From Bacteroidia bacterium (lineage in GTDB: Bacteria; Bacteroidota; Bacteroidia; Chitinophagales; Chitinophagaceae), in NCBI GenBank assembly GCA_030426665.1, contig JAUHYD010000003.1, positions 302,885 to 366,884 on the forward strand: a stretch of 64,000 nt of DNA, written 5' to 3'. The notes below the pieces were generated by a model that saw nothing but the letters and a program-made list of their open reading frames with translations, was not told where the DNA came from and did not search any database. Of the stretch, positions 18,721 through 28,900 are shown piece by piece. The translations under genes were made by a program, and so were the position numbers. How positions within the stretch are numbered: the stretch's first letter is position 1; every line of letters starts with the position of its first letter.

Positions 18721-20245
18721 ATTGTGCAGTTGTTCTTTTTTGTGCAAATAAAAGTAAGAGGAAAAAAGTAAAGACTGCGTTAATGATAAGTAACTCCACA
18801 CCTATCTTGTAGCCATGAAATACAGATTCTGAAAGGCTCGTCAATGATGCAGCCATATCGGCGCCGATGTTCATCTTAGTGATGTACCAACTGCAGTTAT
18901 TCACCAGGTCCAGCCCGAAGGTAGCAGCAAGAGACAACAGGCATAGCCATATTGGTAGCTGGGGCGGAATTTGCTTCTTTGTCAGTATCCCGAATGCAAA
19001 AAGCCCGAGCAGCGGTCCGTAAGTGAAGCCTGCCATTTTGAGGAGAATGTCTATGAGGGAACCATTATCTATTTCCCTGAAAAAGAAAATACAGCCGAGA
19101 AACACGATGGCAAATGAATTGTGTACAATCAGCCTTGTTGTTCGTTGTTGCGCTTCCGTAAGGTTGGGGTTTCGCTTAATTCCCAGAATATCTATGCAGA
19201 AAGAAGAGGTAAGCGCAGTGAGGGCACCATCGGCACTGGGAAATACCGCAGAGATAAGACCAACCATGAAGCAAATGGTGATAAAAAACGGCAACCCGCT
19301 GTTGATAGCAATTGTAGGGAACAGGTCATCGCCAACAGTGGCTATTCCATTTGCGTCGGCATATAAGTACAACAAACCACCCAGCAACAGAAAGATGAAG
19401 TTTGCCAGCAATAGCACGAAACAGAATACCACCATATTCTTTTGCGAATCTTTCAGATTGCTGACACTAATATTCTTTTGCATCATTTCCTGGTCAAGAC
19501 CAGTCATGGCAATAGTAATAAATGCTCCGCCCAATATCTGTTTCAGGAAGAAACCGGGACTGTTCAGGTCGAGGGTCAGCATTTTTGTGTAGCCTTTTTC
19601 GCTCATCGCCTGCCAGGTACCCGCCGGGCTTAGGTGTAGCGAGTGCATTATCCACCCGACGCATATCACGAGTGCAAGTAGCATAAATGTGGTCTGTAAT
19701 GTATCAGTCCAGACAATGGTTTTTACGCCACCCTTGTATGTGTATAGCAATATCAGTCCGAGTATGATAATAGAAGTAACTTCGAAAGAGATGCCCAATT
19801 GTTTCAGGACAAACAACTCCAATACCTTTATGACAAGGTAGAGTCTGAGTGTAGCACCCAGTGTCCGGGAAAGTATAAAGAACAATGAGCCGGTCTTATA
19901 AGCGTTCATCCCCAACCGTCGTTCCAGATAAGTGTAGATGGAGGTCAGGTTCATCCGGTAATACACAGGCAGTAATATATAGGCTACTGCAAAATATCCT
20001 AACCAATACCCAATCACTACCTGAAAATACCCAAACCCTGCTTTGCCAACTGTGCCGGGAACCGATATAAACGTCATACCCGATAGCGAGGTACCAATCA
20101 TACCAAATGCCACCAACCACCACTTGCTACTGCGGTTGCCGATAAAAAACGAATCGTTGTCTGAGTTTCGGGATGTGTAATAGGCTATTCCGAGTAATAC
20201 CGCGAAATAGATTAATACAATGGAAAGGAGTATGGCTGAATTCAT
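18701..20245 (-). CDS. Sodium:solute symporter (SSS family)
   Basis: A 514-residue inner-membrane protein with about 13-14 hydrophobic helices. The SSS signature region is visible (GTSLSGMTFISVPGTVGKAG after the second helix, then GYWLGYFAVAYILLPVYYR). It couples uptake of a small solute to sodium entry; the substrate is not evident. First gene of the leftward operon, overlapping the LOG gene by 20 bases. Its start follows the terminator at 20258-20287. Confidence 0.92.
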   Translation of the reverse strand: MNSAILLSIVLIYFAVLLGIAYYTSRNSDNDSFFIGNRSSKWWLVAFGMIGTSLSGMTFISVPGTVGKAGFGYFQVVIGYWLGYFAVAYILLPVYYRMNLTSIYTYLERRLGMNAYKTGSLFFILSRTLGATLRLYLVIKVLELFVLKQLGISFEVTSIIILGLILLYTYKGGVKTIVWTDTLQTTFMLLALVICVGWIMHSLHLSPAGTWQAMSEKGYTKMLTLDLNSPGFFLKQILGGAFITIAMTGLDQEMMQKNISVSNLKDSQKNMVVFCFVLLLANFIFLLLGGLLYLYADANGIATVGDDLFPTIAINSGLPFFITICFMVGLISAVFPSADGALTALTSSFCIDILGIKRNPNLTEAQQRTTRLIVHNSFAIVFLGCIFFFREIDNGSLIDILLKMAGFTYGPLLGLFAFGILTKKQIPPQLPIWLCLLSLAATFGLDLVNNCSWYITKMNIGADMAASLTSLSESVFHGYKIGVELLIINAVFTFFLLLLFAQKRTTAQYERTTE

Positions 20246-20257
20246 GCTTAAAATAAA

Positions 20258-20287
20258 TCAGGCTTTGCGGACATGTGCAAAGCCTGA
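20258..20287 (-). terminator. Terminator after the beta-barrel gene
   Basis: Perfect eleven-base stem TCAGGCTTTGC / GCAAAGCCTGA with an eight-base loop; reading leftward it is followed by TTTATTTT. It ends the transcript of the gene at 20313-20918 and separates it from the symporter operon. Confidence 0.82.
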
Positions 20288-20312
20288 AATTATATTTATT
20301 TTGTCAACTTTT

Positions 20313-20918
20313 CTAAAAACCTGCTGCAATACCAAACCGCATACCGGGAGCGCCGGAGGGGTACGGACTGTTCTGTCCTTGCAATACATCGTAGTACAAC
20401 TCACCATAAAAGCCTACTCTGCCTCCTAAAGGCTGCATAAGCCCTACACCTAACAATAAACACTGATTGGTTAAACTGACTTTTGCCTGACGCAATGCTC
20501 CGGTATTATCTAATGTTGGCACTTTTGCGGATATAAAATCGTATTCAAAAGTAGTATTGATAAAGATCATCTTCCGATATACAAAGTATCTTGCCCACAT
20601 ATTCGGGTAAACCAAATTCAGATATTCACTTGCATTTGCAAAACGAAACGACGGCTGCTTGCTGTACAGGTACCCAAGCCCAACACCAGTTGAGAAATTT
20701 TTTGTAAGTCGGTAACCAACTATTGGTGAAATACCTAAACTTGTATAACCTGTGCTAAACCCAACCGTCATTCCGCCACCTACAATCAACTTATCCGGAT
20801 CATATCCGGTATGTTCCTTCTTTTTATAGTTCGTTTTACCGGAACTCGTATAAACTTCCTGTGCCATCGCACCCGAAAAACCCAATACCAACAACAGGGT
20901 AACAACGACGTTTCTCAT
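20313..20918 (-). CDS. Outer-membrane beta-barrel protein
   Basis: A 201-residue exported protein: signal peptide (about 1-19, LLLVLGFSGAMAQ), then alternating amphipathic strands with Gly/aromatic patterns (VGGGMTVGFSTGY, IGYR-type turns, FYGELYYDVL) and a terminal Phe (GIAAGF), as expected for BAM-inserted barrels. It resembles the small OmpW/OmpX-like porin-fold proteins common in Bacteroidota. No specific function can be assigned. Confidence 0.8.
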   Translation of the reverse strand: MRNVVVTLLLVLGFSGAMAQEVYTSSGKTNYKKKEHTGYDPDKLIVGGGMTVGFSTGYTSLGISPIVGYRLTKNFSTGVGLGYLYSKQPSFRFANASEYLNLVYPNMWARYFVYRKMIFINTTFEYDFISAKVPTLDNTGALRQAKVSLTNQCLLLGVGLMQPLGGRVGFYGELYYDVLQGQNSPYPSGAPGMRFGIAAGF

Positions 20919-21023
20919 AGTTATCGTTTTTGTGTTACGAAGTTACTGATATTTGGGTTCATAACTGCCAACAGCGTCGAAGCGTCGTTTTTTTAACATT
21001 AGTATTGCTCATGCCAGAGGCCT

Positions 21024-21389
21024 CTATTTTCGTTTGCGTCTGTTATATCCGCTGTCGCCATACGGTTGTAACTCCTCAAGGCACATCTCTTCTAGCGTAG
21101 CTACTTCCTTTTGGTAGTTGGTATCGGGCTTGTCGGAGTATTTTAATGCTTCAAGAAACTCGTTAACGAAAGCTGCTTCCCCATACTCGTTCCAGTCCGC
21201 TTGAAGTTCGGTATTAGGATGAACACCATTGCATAGCTGAAACCGGTGCTTGTTCCAGCGGGCATCTACATTGGTGCCGCTGTCCACAAATATTTTTCCG
21301 TTCGCTGTGTTTCTTAGCTGATACACACCCATTTTAAACTTCATCTCCTTATACTGTTCTTTCAATGCTCTTTTTGTCTTCATTTCCAT
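21024..21389 (-). CDS. GIY-YIG nuclease-like protein
   Basis: A 121-residue protein with a GIY-YIG-type fold pattern: GVYQLRN for GIY, then VDSGTNV where YIG is expected, Arg and His in DARWNKHRF, Glu in VATLEEMCLEEL and a terminal Asn (GYNRRKRK). The second tyrosine motif is replaced, so catalytic activity is doubtful, although Arg, Glu and Asn remain. It lies 35 bases downstream of the tetR-type gene, probably in one transcript under the operator at 22049-22097. Confidence 0.75.
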   Translation of the reverse strand: MEMKTKRALKEQYKEMKFKMGVYQLRNTANGKIFVDSGTNVDARWNKHRFQLCNGVHPNTELQADWNEYGEAAFVNEFLEALKYSDKPDTNYQKEVATLEEMCLEELQPYGDSGYNRRKRK

Positions 21390-21424
21390 AAGGTTTAGTT
21401 TTTGGCAACATCGATAATTAATAA

Positions 21425-22036
21425 CTACTGCTCTTCGTTCTGTTGTTTTAGTTTCAGAATCCGGTCCAGATGTCTTTTCAGCTCACGCACAAACTCCTTG
21501 TGTGTCTGTGGGTACTGCCGATTCATATACAATACCAGCAGACCCGTTACCGTGTAGAGCACATCAGACTTCAACATACTCAGTTCATCCTCATGGTATA
21601 TACCTTCAGACAGGCAATAATTCCACTCTTCTGCGCAAAGCTTCTCCGGAAAATCCGTTATGAGCTGACTATATCCATTGCTGTTACCCAATGCAGCGGG
21701 CTTCTCTATATACAACAGGTCAAACACACCCGGGTATTGCACGAAATACTCTGTATAGGCTACCATCATCGCCTTAATTTTCTTTGGGCCAACCTTTCCT
21801 TTCTTGATGCTGGTCTGAACATATTCCTCGCACTCGTCCAAAAAATCACTAACACAGTAAAATATCAATTCTTTGATATCCTTGAAGTAGTTGTACATTG
21901 TAGCAAACGAATATCCTGCCCGGTCAGCCACGTTGCGTACGCTTACCGCATGTATACCCTCTGCTTTCAGTATATCTTTTGTTGCCTGAACAAAGTATTC
22001 CTTCATTCTTTGTTCCTGAATTTCCTTCTTATCCAT
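21425..22036 (-). CDS. TetR-family transcriptional regulator
   Basis: A 203-residue TetR repressor. The N-terminal HTH (about 15-60) contains GIHAVSVRNVADRAGYSFATMYNYFKD, the canonical TetR recognition segment. The C-terminal ligand-binding and dimerisation domain is variable, so the inducer is unknown. Its promoter lies inside a symmetric nested palindrome at 22049-22097, which points to strong autoregulation. The GIY-YIG-like gene follows on the same strand; no transporter or enzyme target is adjacent. Confidence 0.93.
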   Translation of the reverse strand: MDKKEIQEQRMKEYFVQATKDILKAEGIHAVSVRNVADRAGYSFATMYNYFKDIKELIFYCVSDFLDECEEYVQTSIKKGKVGPKKIKAMMVAYTEYFVQYPGVFDLLYIEKPAALGNSNGYSQLITDFPEKLCAEEWNYCLSEGIYHEDELSMLKSDVLYTVTGLLVLYMNRQYPQTHKEFVRELKRHLDRILKLKQQNEEQ

Positions 22037-22048
22037 ATCTTCGAATTA

Positions 22049-22097
22049 TTAACAATGCAAATATAATGAACATTGTTCAGAATATATACATTGTTAA
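22049..22097 (-). promoter_or_regulatory. TetR-type nested operator with embedded -7 box
   Basis: The central 13-bp palindrome TGAACA-T-TGTTCA (22067-22079) and the outer arms TTAACAATG (22049-22057) and CATTGTTAA (22089-22097) share exactly one symmetry centre, base 22073. Reading leftward, a perfect -7 box TATATTTG occupies 22065-22058, inside the operator and 22 bases before the regulator's ATG. A bound repressor would cover the promoter. The dyads are seen directly; binding by the adjacent TetR is inferred. Confidence 0.75.
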
Positions 22098-22226
22098 GAA
22101 GGACCATTCTGTTTTCAATCTCAGCCTTAGTGAGAACTACATTAACCGATTGGGTGAAATAACGAGTGCGTAATGGGGAATTACGGTACCTATCAGCCGT
22201 ATATTCTGTAATACTACAAACAAGAA

Positions 22227-22252
22227 AAGGAGCTGCCATATGGCAGCTCCTT
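22227..22252 (-). terminator. Terminator after the cold-shock-domain gene
   Basis: A 26-bp perfect palindrome (AAGGAGCTGCC ... GGCAGCTCCTT, centre ATAT); leftward it continues TTCTTGTTTG. It lies 95 bases after the cold-shock gene stop. Confidence 0.75.
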
Positions 22253-22347
22253 GTAATTAAATGGAATTTTAACCGTGTTCAACAAAATAACACTGTTAAT
22301 ATATTATATAATTTAGGCTACTTAAGCTTAAAGATATGCTTGTCGGC

Positions 22348-22803
22348 CTATTTCTTTACTTCTTTCTTCACGTTTACTGCACTGGCACCCTTCGGCCCCA
22401 TTTCTATCTCAAATGTTACCCTATCTCTCTCTTTCAGCGTCTCTGACATTTGATTAATGTGTACAAATACACTTGCCTGACTCTTTAGGTCATTAATAAA
22501 ACCATAGCCCTTAGCTTCATTAAAGAAAGTTATCACTCCCGTTCTTATCAAATCAGCAGGGTCTATCGGCTTTTGTACCGCAGCTCCCAATTGAATTGTT
22601 TCAGGATCAATTTCTATCTTCTTTTTCGGATCCGGAGGAGTAGATGTTATGTTGCCATATTCATCAATGTACGCCGTCATAGCGTCCAACCCTTTTCCTT
22701 TGTTGTTACTTAGCTTTCGCTCTGCCCTCTTTTCTGCCTTCTCTTGTTTGTTCTTTTTTCTTTTTTTCTCTTTTTCTTTTTTACTCATTGTTTCTTGACC
22801 CAT
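22348..22803 (-). CDS. Cold-shock-domain RNA-binding protein with basic N-terminus
   Basis: A 151-residue protein with a highly charged Lys/Glu N-terminal segment (about 5-40) and a C-terminal cold-shock domain (about 85-148). The RNP1-like motif GYGFIND and RNP2-like SVFVHINQM are present, although RNP1 is less aromatic than in CspA. Cold-shock domains bind single-stranded RNA or DNA and act as chaperones; the N-terminal extension is a recurrent Bacteroidota variant. An alternative start is MSKKEKEK five codons in. Confidence 0.9.
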   Translation of the reverse strand: MGQETMSKKEKEKKRKKNKQEKAEKRAERKLSNNKGKGLDAMTAYIDEYGNITSTPPDPKKKIEIDPETIQLGAAVQKPIDPADLIRTGVITFFNEAKGYGFINDLKSQASVFVHINQMSETLKERDRVTFEIEMGPKGASAVNVKKEVKK

Positions 22804-22972
22804 ACTTACTATTTATATTTTTGATTCGTGTAAAGTTCCCATTGTTACGGCAGAATATCAAAATATATATTGAAAATTCTTGAAAATTGTGAATATTCCT
22901 TCTTTTTCAGGCAATAATTATCGAAATACGGGCATATTTTCCCGAAGCGACTGCTTTCGGGAGCACTTCCAT

Positions 22973-25900
22973 CTAATTTCCCAGCAATATTTTTGCTGAT
23001 TGCTTGCCAATTTCGGAATATAAGGTAACAATATAAATACCCGGACTAACCGGAACGCTAATCTTGTGATAGCCATTTCCGGTAATTTCCTGTTTCACCA
23101 ACGTACGACCCAACATGTCCGTTATTGCTACATCGCCGGTTCCGTTAAGTAAGTAAACAAACAAGTCACTACCCGAAGCGTATACATTTAGTCCACCATT
23201 AAGTGCGGGAATTTCGGCTCTTGTTTTGTCGCTAAACATCAGGAAGAACCTGTTTTCATATTGTCCCTTATTCAGGTAAACTGTGTATCCCCGCTGCTCC
23301 TCCAAATCCTGAATTGTATTTGCTCTTACATCGTAAAAATACGCGTGTTTGCCACTCGGCATATTCGCGATGGTGCGTGCAAAAAACGTTACTTCCCCAT
23401 CTGACTCTGTTTTTATACCCAAAGGAATAACATTATCCTCCCATTTGTCTTTCACTGCTTGAATCGACGTTTTGAGTGCATCACCTGACAAACTATACAA
23501 ATTAGGCGTCATTGTGCTCGTGTTCATAAGCTTAAGCGCGTCTAATGTCTGCGTAAACTGACCGGTTGCATTATCATCAAAGTATATAACAGTCGGGTCA
23601 GCGTGTCGGGAAGAGTTCCGGAAGTATGCCTCAAGCCGTAGCAATGAACGTTCCGATTCTGACGTAGGGCGATGGAACGCAGGAGAAAGATTATTTACCC
23701 TTACGCTGTTAGTCATTCCAAACGTACCGGTCACCGGATAAGAGCCGTCAGAAACGTGAACAAAGAACCCCTGCATAGCGGGAATAATATTCGAAGCAAT
23801 ACCGTCGCTGGAAACGCCCGATACATATGAGCTGTAGGTACCGAGATACTGGTCTGTATCGCCTGCATTAAAGTAATAAATCGCATCATCAATATTCGTC
23901 TTAGTCCAACCGGAAGACGCATTCCAATCAATCGGTGATGGATATGGATTCCCCATAAGATTAAAGCCCAATGTGTATGTCTTATTATGGTTGTATAGGG
24001 TAGTAGACAGGGCACCATTATTCACAGTTCCGGAAAGCGACATGGTGAATGGTGTGGTTGATGTTCCAAAATTCGCAGAGTACCCCTCCATAGGATTTAA
24101 AGTTGTTGTCAATGCGGTATCTGTTACCCATCCGGCAGTTAACCGGTTTTCGTCATAAGAATAGAACGTGGGGAATGTAGCAGAAAGGTCGATAAACGCA
24201 GCCAGATCGCCTACGGTAGTTCCGGCAAAAGGAGAACTGATATACTTGTAACCGTATCCGTCGGGAAGGTAGCGTTGCATAGCTACACTTCCGGTAACAC
24301 TGCCCGCACCACTACCATCAATCAATGCAGTCTCAGTAGCATCGGATAACAAAGTCAGGTATCCGCCTGTTGCAAACGTTCCGGACGTAACCTTCAGTAC
24401 CTTCTTGATTTGTAGCGTGCCTGACAGGGAAACACCTGCTGAATTATTAATCGTCAGATTACTTACCCTGCTACTATCAAATGTAGCAGCTGGAATTGTT
24501 TGAGCCGAGGACCCATTCAACTCAATAGTACCGTTGCTATTGACCGCAAAAACACCACTATTTGTTAATGCACCGGCAACTTTCAGGGTACCTCCCGATA
24601 CGGTGACAGAAGAAGATGACTGAACAGTTATATCTCCGGCCAAAGCTGTTCCCGTTGTAATTACCGGGTAATACGTCGTACCATTAGGAATTATTACATT
24701 ATCTGAAGACGTAGGCAGACTACCACCACACCAGTTTCCTGTTGCAAACCAATTGGTACTCACACCTCCTAACCACTCCTTACCTGCTGATGTAGTAACT
24801 GTTGTCGTGTACACAGTACCCGGACTACAACCCGGATGCCCCGTACCATAACTCACCGTAAGCGAGTAAACAGCAGTAGCAGTTGGTGTTGCGGTTGGGT
24901 TTTCAACCGTAGTTGATGATAATGCGGGTCCACTCCATATATATGTATCAGCACCACCCGACGGATTTGCAGTTAGCGTTACCGTACCACCACTACATAC
25001 CGGTCCGTCGTTGGTCGGAGCGGCAGAGGGAACAGGGTTTACGGTTACTGTAGTTGTATATATTGTACCAGGACTACATCCGGCATCGCCACTACCATCA
25101 CTAACTACCAATGAATAAGTACCCGTGACAGTAGGTGTTGCGGTTGGGTTTTCGGTAGAACCCGATGACAATGCGACACCCGACCAGGTATAGCTGGTTG
25201 CCCCTCCTGCGGGATTAGCAGTAAGGGTCACAGTACCTCCGACACATATCGGACCATCAGATGACGGCGAAGCAGTAGGTGTTGGTTTTACAGAAGCAGA
25301 AGTTGTATAGCTCGTTGTACATCCTGCGCCACTGCCATTATTGACGGTCAATGTATATACTCCTCCGGCAGCGGTGGTAGCGGACGGTACAGTAGCCGAT
25401 GCAGAGGTACTGCTTGTCACCGACACAGGACCAGACCACGAGTACCCTGTTACATTAGACGGACCCGACGAAGTAAGCGTAAGTGTTGCCCCGGCACATA
25501 TAGGACCATTATTAGCCACTCCCGAAAGAGCAGGTGCTGCATTGACCGTCACCACTGCAGTTACATAACAGCCACCCGGAACAGTATATGTAATAGTACT
25601 GGTTCCGGTTGACACCGGCGTAACTAACCCCGTTGAAGAATTAATAGTTGCATTACTTGTGTTGCTGCTGACCCATGTACCACCAGAAGTAGTGTTACTA
25701 AGCGACGTAGTTCCACCCATACACAAATCTAAAGTTCCGGTAATAGACGAAGGCACAGCATTAACAGTTACGGTAACAGTTTTGTAGCACCCTGTGGTAG
25801 ACCTTGTATGTGTGATAGTTGCCGTTCCGGCAGAAATCGCATCGACACTTCCGCCACTCGTAACGGTAGCAACAGCAGCATTACTACTTGACCACGTACC

Positions 25901-28900
25901 TGTCCCGGAAGAGCTCAAGGCGGATGTGCCACCCACACATAACTCCGACGTACCGGAAATGTCACCTACATTACCGTCTACAGACAAAGCGTGCGACACA
26001 CTGCAACCTCCTGCGAGTGTATATTCAATTGACGTACTTCCGGTAGACACACCGGTAACAACACCGGTAGTGGCATCAATTGTTGCATTGCTGGTAATAC
26101 TGCTCGTCCAGGTGCCACCGGCTACAGAGTTTGTAAGTGTTATTGTTGATCCTTCGCAAACAGTGGAACTGCCGGAAATAGCTGCCGGCATAGGATTCAC
26201 AGTAAACACAACAATTCTGTAACAGCCCGTTGACGAGCGTGTATGGGTAATAACAGCTGTACCGGCAGACACACCCGTAGTGTTGCCCGAACTACTAACA
26301 GATGCGATCGACGAATTGCTACTTGCCCATGGGCCACCCCCACCGGAACTTAAATTTTCCGATTCTCCTTCGCAGGCGCTAAACGTACCGGTAATCACAC
26401 CCGGACCTCGATCGATATCGATTGAAACCGTTGCAGTACCGGTTCCACACGCATTCGTTACTTCATAAGTTATATCCACACTTCCTCTTCCTACGGCTTC
26501 CAGATATCCCGAAGTTGCATCTATTGTCGCACGATCAGTTCTGTCGCTACTCCATGTTCCACCGGGAATAGTACTTGTCAATGTCAATGTATCACCCTCG
26601 CATATAGAGGAGGGTGCTGTGATAGTACCTGCGCTGGGGCCTCCTGACAATACAGTAACGGCAACGCTACCGCAACTACCCGGAACTGTCAGACACCCTC
26701 CTTCACCACGGGCATAATATGTTGTTGCGGTAGTAGGATATACTGTAATTGTGCTACCTGTTCCAATAAATGTACCACCACAACTGCCACTATACCAATA
26801 CCAGTCATCTGCTCCGTTTAAAGTGCCGGACGCGGTAAGTACCGTAGGGTTGCCGCAGCTTACCGGATTTGCCGATGCCGACACAGAAGGGGTGGTAGGT
26901 GCAGTAACATCCGGGCCTGCCTTTGCCGCAAATGCCTTACTGCTTCCGCCATCATCCCTGAATCCTACAACCGGAATACCCTCTGAATCTAACACTAGTG
27001 ATGTATAACTGGCAGTACCGGTAGAAAAACCCGTTGAGCCATAAGCAGACCAACTGCTACCGTCGTATCTGTCGACGCTCACTTTGTTGCCGTGTGCACC
27101 ACCTCGATAGGCAACAAACATATTTCCCCCACCAATACCCAGCGATACATACTCTGCTGAGCCTGACGTAAAGCCTGCACTGCCAACCGTTGTCCAGCTA
27201 CTTCCCGTATATTTCATTACAGTAGCCTTATTACTATTACTTCCGTCGCTGAATGCAACATATGGAACACCATCCTTAACTTTCAATGAAATATAACTAG
27301 CCGAGCCTCCTGAGAATCCAGCGGAACCCAAGAGCGACCAGCTACTACCGGAGTATTCCATCACACTCACTTTGCTACTATTTGCACCATCAGAAAAAGC
27401 AACGCGCAGCACACCCGCATCGTCAAATGCCAATGATATATAATCGGCACTTCCGGCAGAAAAACCTTCAGTACCAACAGTTACCCAGCTACTGCCGTTA
27501 AACTTCTTGACCGTCAACTTATTGCTATACATCCAGTAAGCATCTTTATACGCAACATATGGCACTCCGGATGGGTCAATAGCAAGTGAAACGTAAGACG
27601 CTCCCGCATCAGAGAAGTTTGTGCTACCCACATTTACCCAGCTACTGCCATTGTATTTCATAACCGAAACACCTGCATAAGCATCCTGATATGCCATATA
27701 GGGTGTACCCGAACCATCAATCGCGAGGGAATTATATTGTGTCGCGCCAGCTGTGAATCGTGGACTACCTACATACTCCCAACTACCGGAAACATATCGC
27801 ATAACGGAGCCTTTCTCACTATTTTCATAGTAGGCCATGTAGGGAATGTCTGAACTGTTCATAGCCATAGACACCCACGAATCGCCATAGGAAGTATAAG
27901 GTGATGACCCGAATGTATGAAATGAAGTGTTTGTGTACGTTCCGTCATTACAATCAAGAGTATTACTAACATATCCGGATGGTCTTGTACAGGATGTAGT
28001 AGTAACTGACGGGTTGCCCCACCCGTCACCATCACTGTCCTGATACCACGTAGAAGGACTTTGCACACTAACGGCAACTGCACCGCAAGACCCTGCGGCT
28101 GAAGGACAATCATTTTCGCCCCTCGCATAAAATGTGGTGCTGGTACTGATAGTTGGAGAAATGCTCGTACCCGAGCCTATATAAGTACCCCCGCAACTAC
28201 CGGTATACCATTTCCATTGCTTAGCGTCGTTTAGCGTACCGGTCAGGTTCAATGTTACAGAACCCGTACTACATAACGTGGTTGGCGATGAAGTTAATAC
28301 CGGCGTTGTAGCAATGGTGGTGACGGGCGCAGGTTTAGAACCAAACGCCTTGCTTGTGGAACCTTCATCCTGATAACCCACCACAGGCAACCCATATGCA
28401 TCAAGAGCAATTGAGGTATAGGAAGCTGCACCAATTGAGAAACCCGCACTACCGTACACGCTCCAGCTACCGCCGCTATACCGCATCATTGTTGCCTTGT
28501 TACTGTTGGCACCATCGCGGAAGGCTACAAATAACTCATCGCCTCTTTTGTCGATAGATGTGTATGTGGCTGCGCCTGTGCTGAATCCGGTGCTACCGAC
28601 AGTTGTCCAACTACTTCCGGCGTATTTTTTAACCGTTGCCTTGTTGCTGCTACCGGCATCACTATATACGATATATGGCACATCGCTATCATCGATAGTC
28701 ATTGATATATCTACTGCCGCACTTGACGAGATACCGCCGCTACCAACACCAACCCAGCTACTGCCATTATACTTTACAACTGTAAGTTTATTACTATTGG
28801 TTCCATCGGAATAAGCTAGATATGGAGTACCGGACCCATCGATAGCTAAAGACAGTGAGTTTACCGCTCCCGGAGTTATGCCGGGTGTACCAACTACCAC

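Noticed and set aside
22933..22955. Hairpin CCCGAAGC / GCTTTCGGG just after the giant cargo gene
   Set aside because: Leftward it is followed by A rather than T, so it does not fit an intrinsic terminator for that gene; a 3'-end stabilising role cannot be shown.
25341..26468. Several plus-strand frames opposite the giant cargo gene
   Set aside because: Shadow frames of the Ser/Thr/Gly-rich repeats; no start signals and no recognisable protein.
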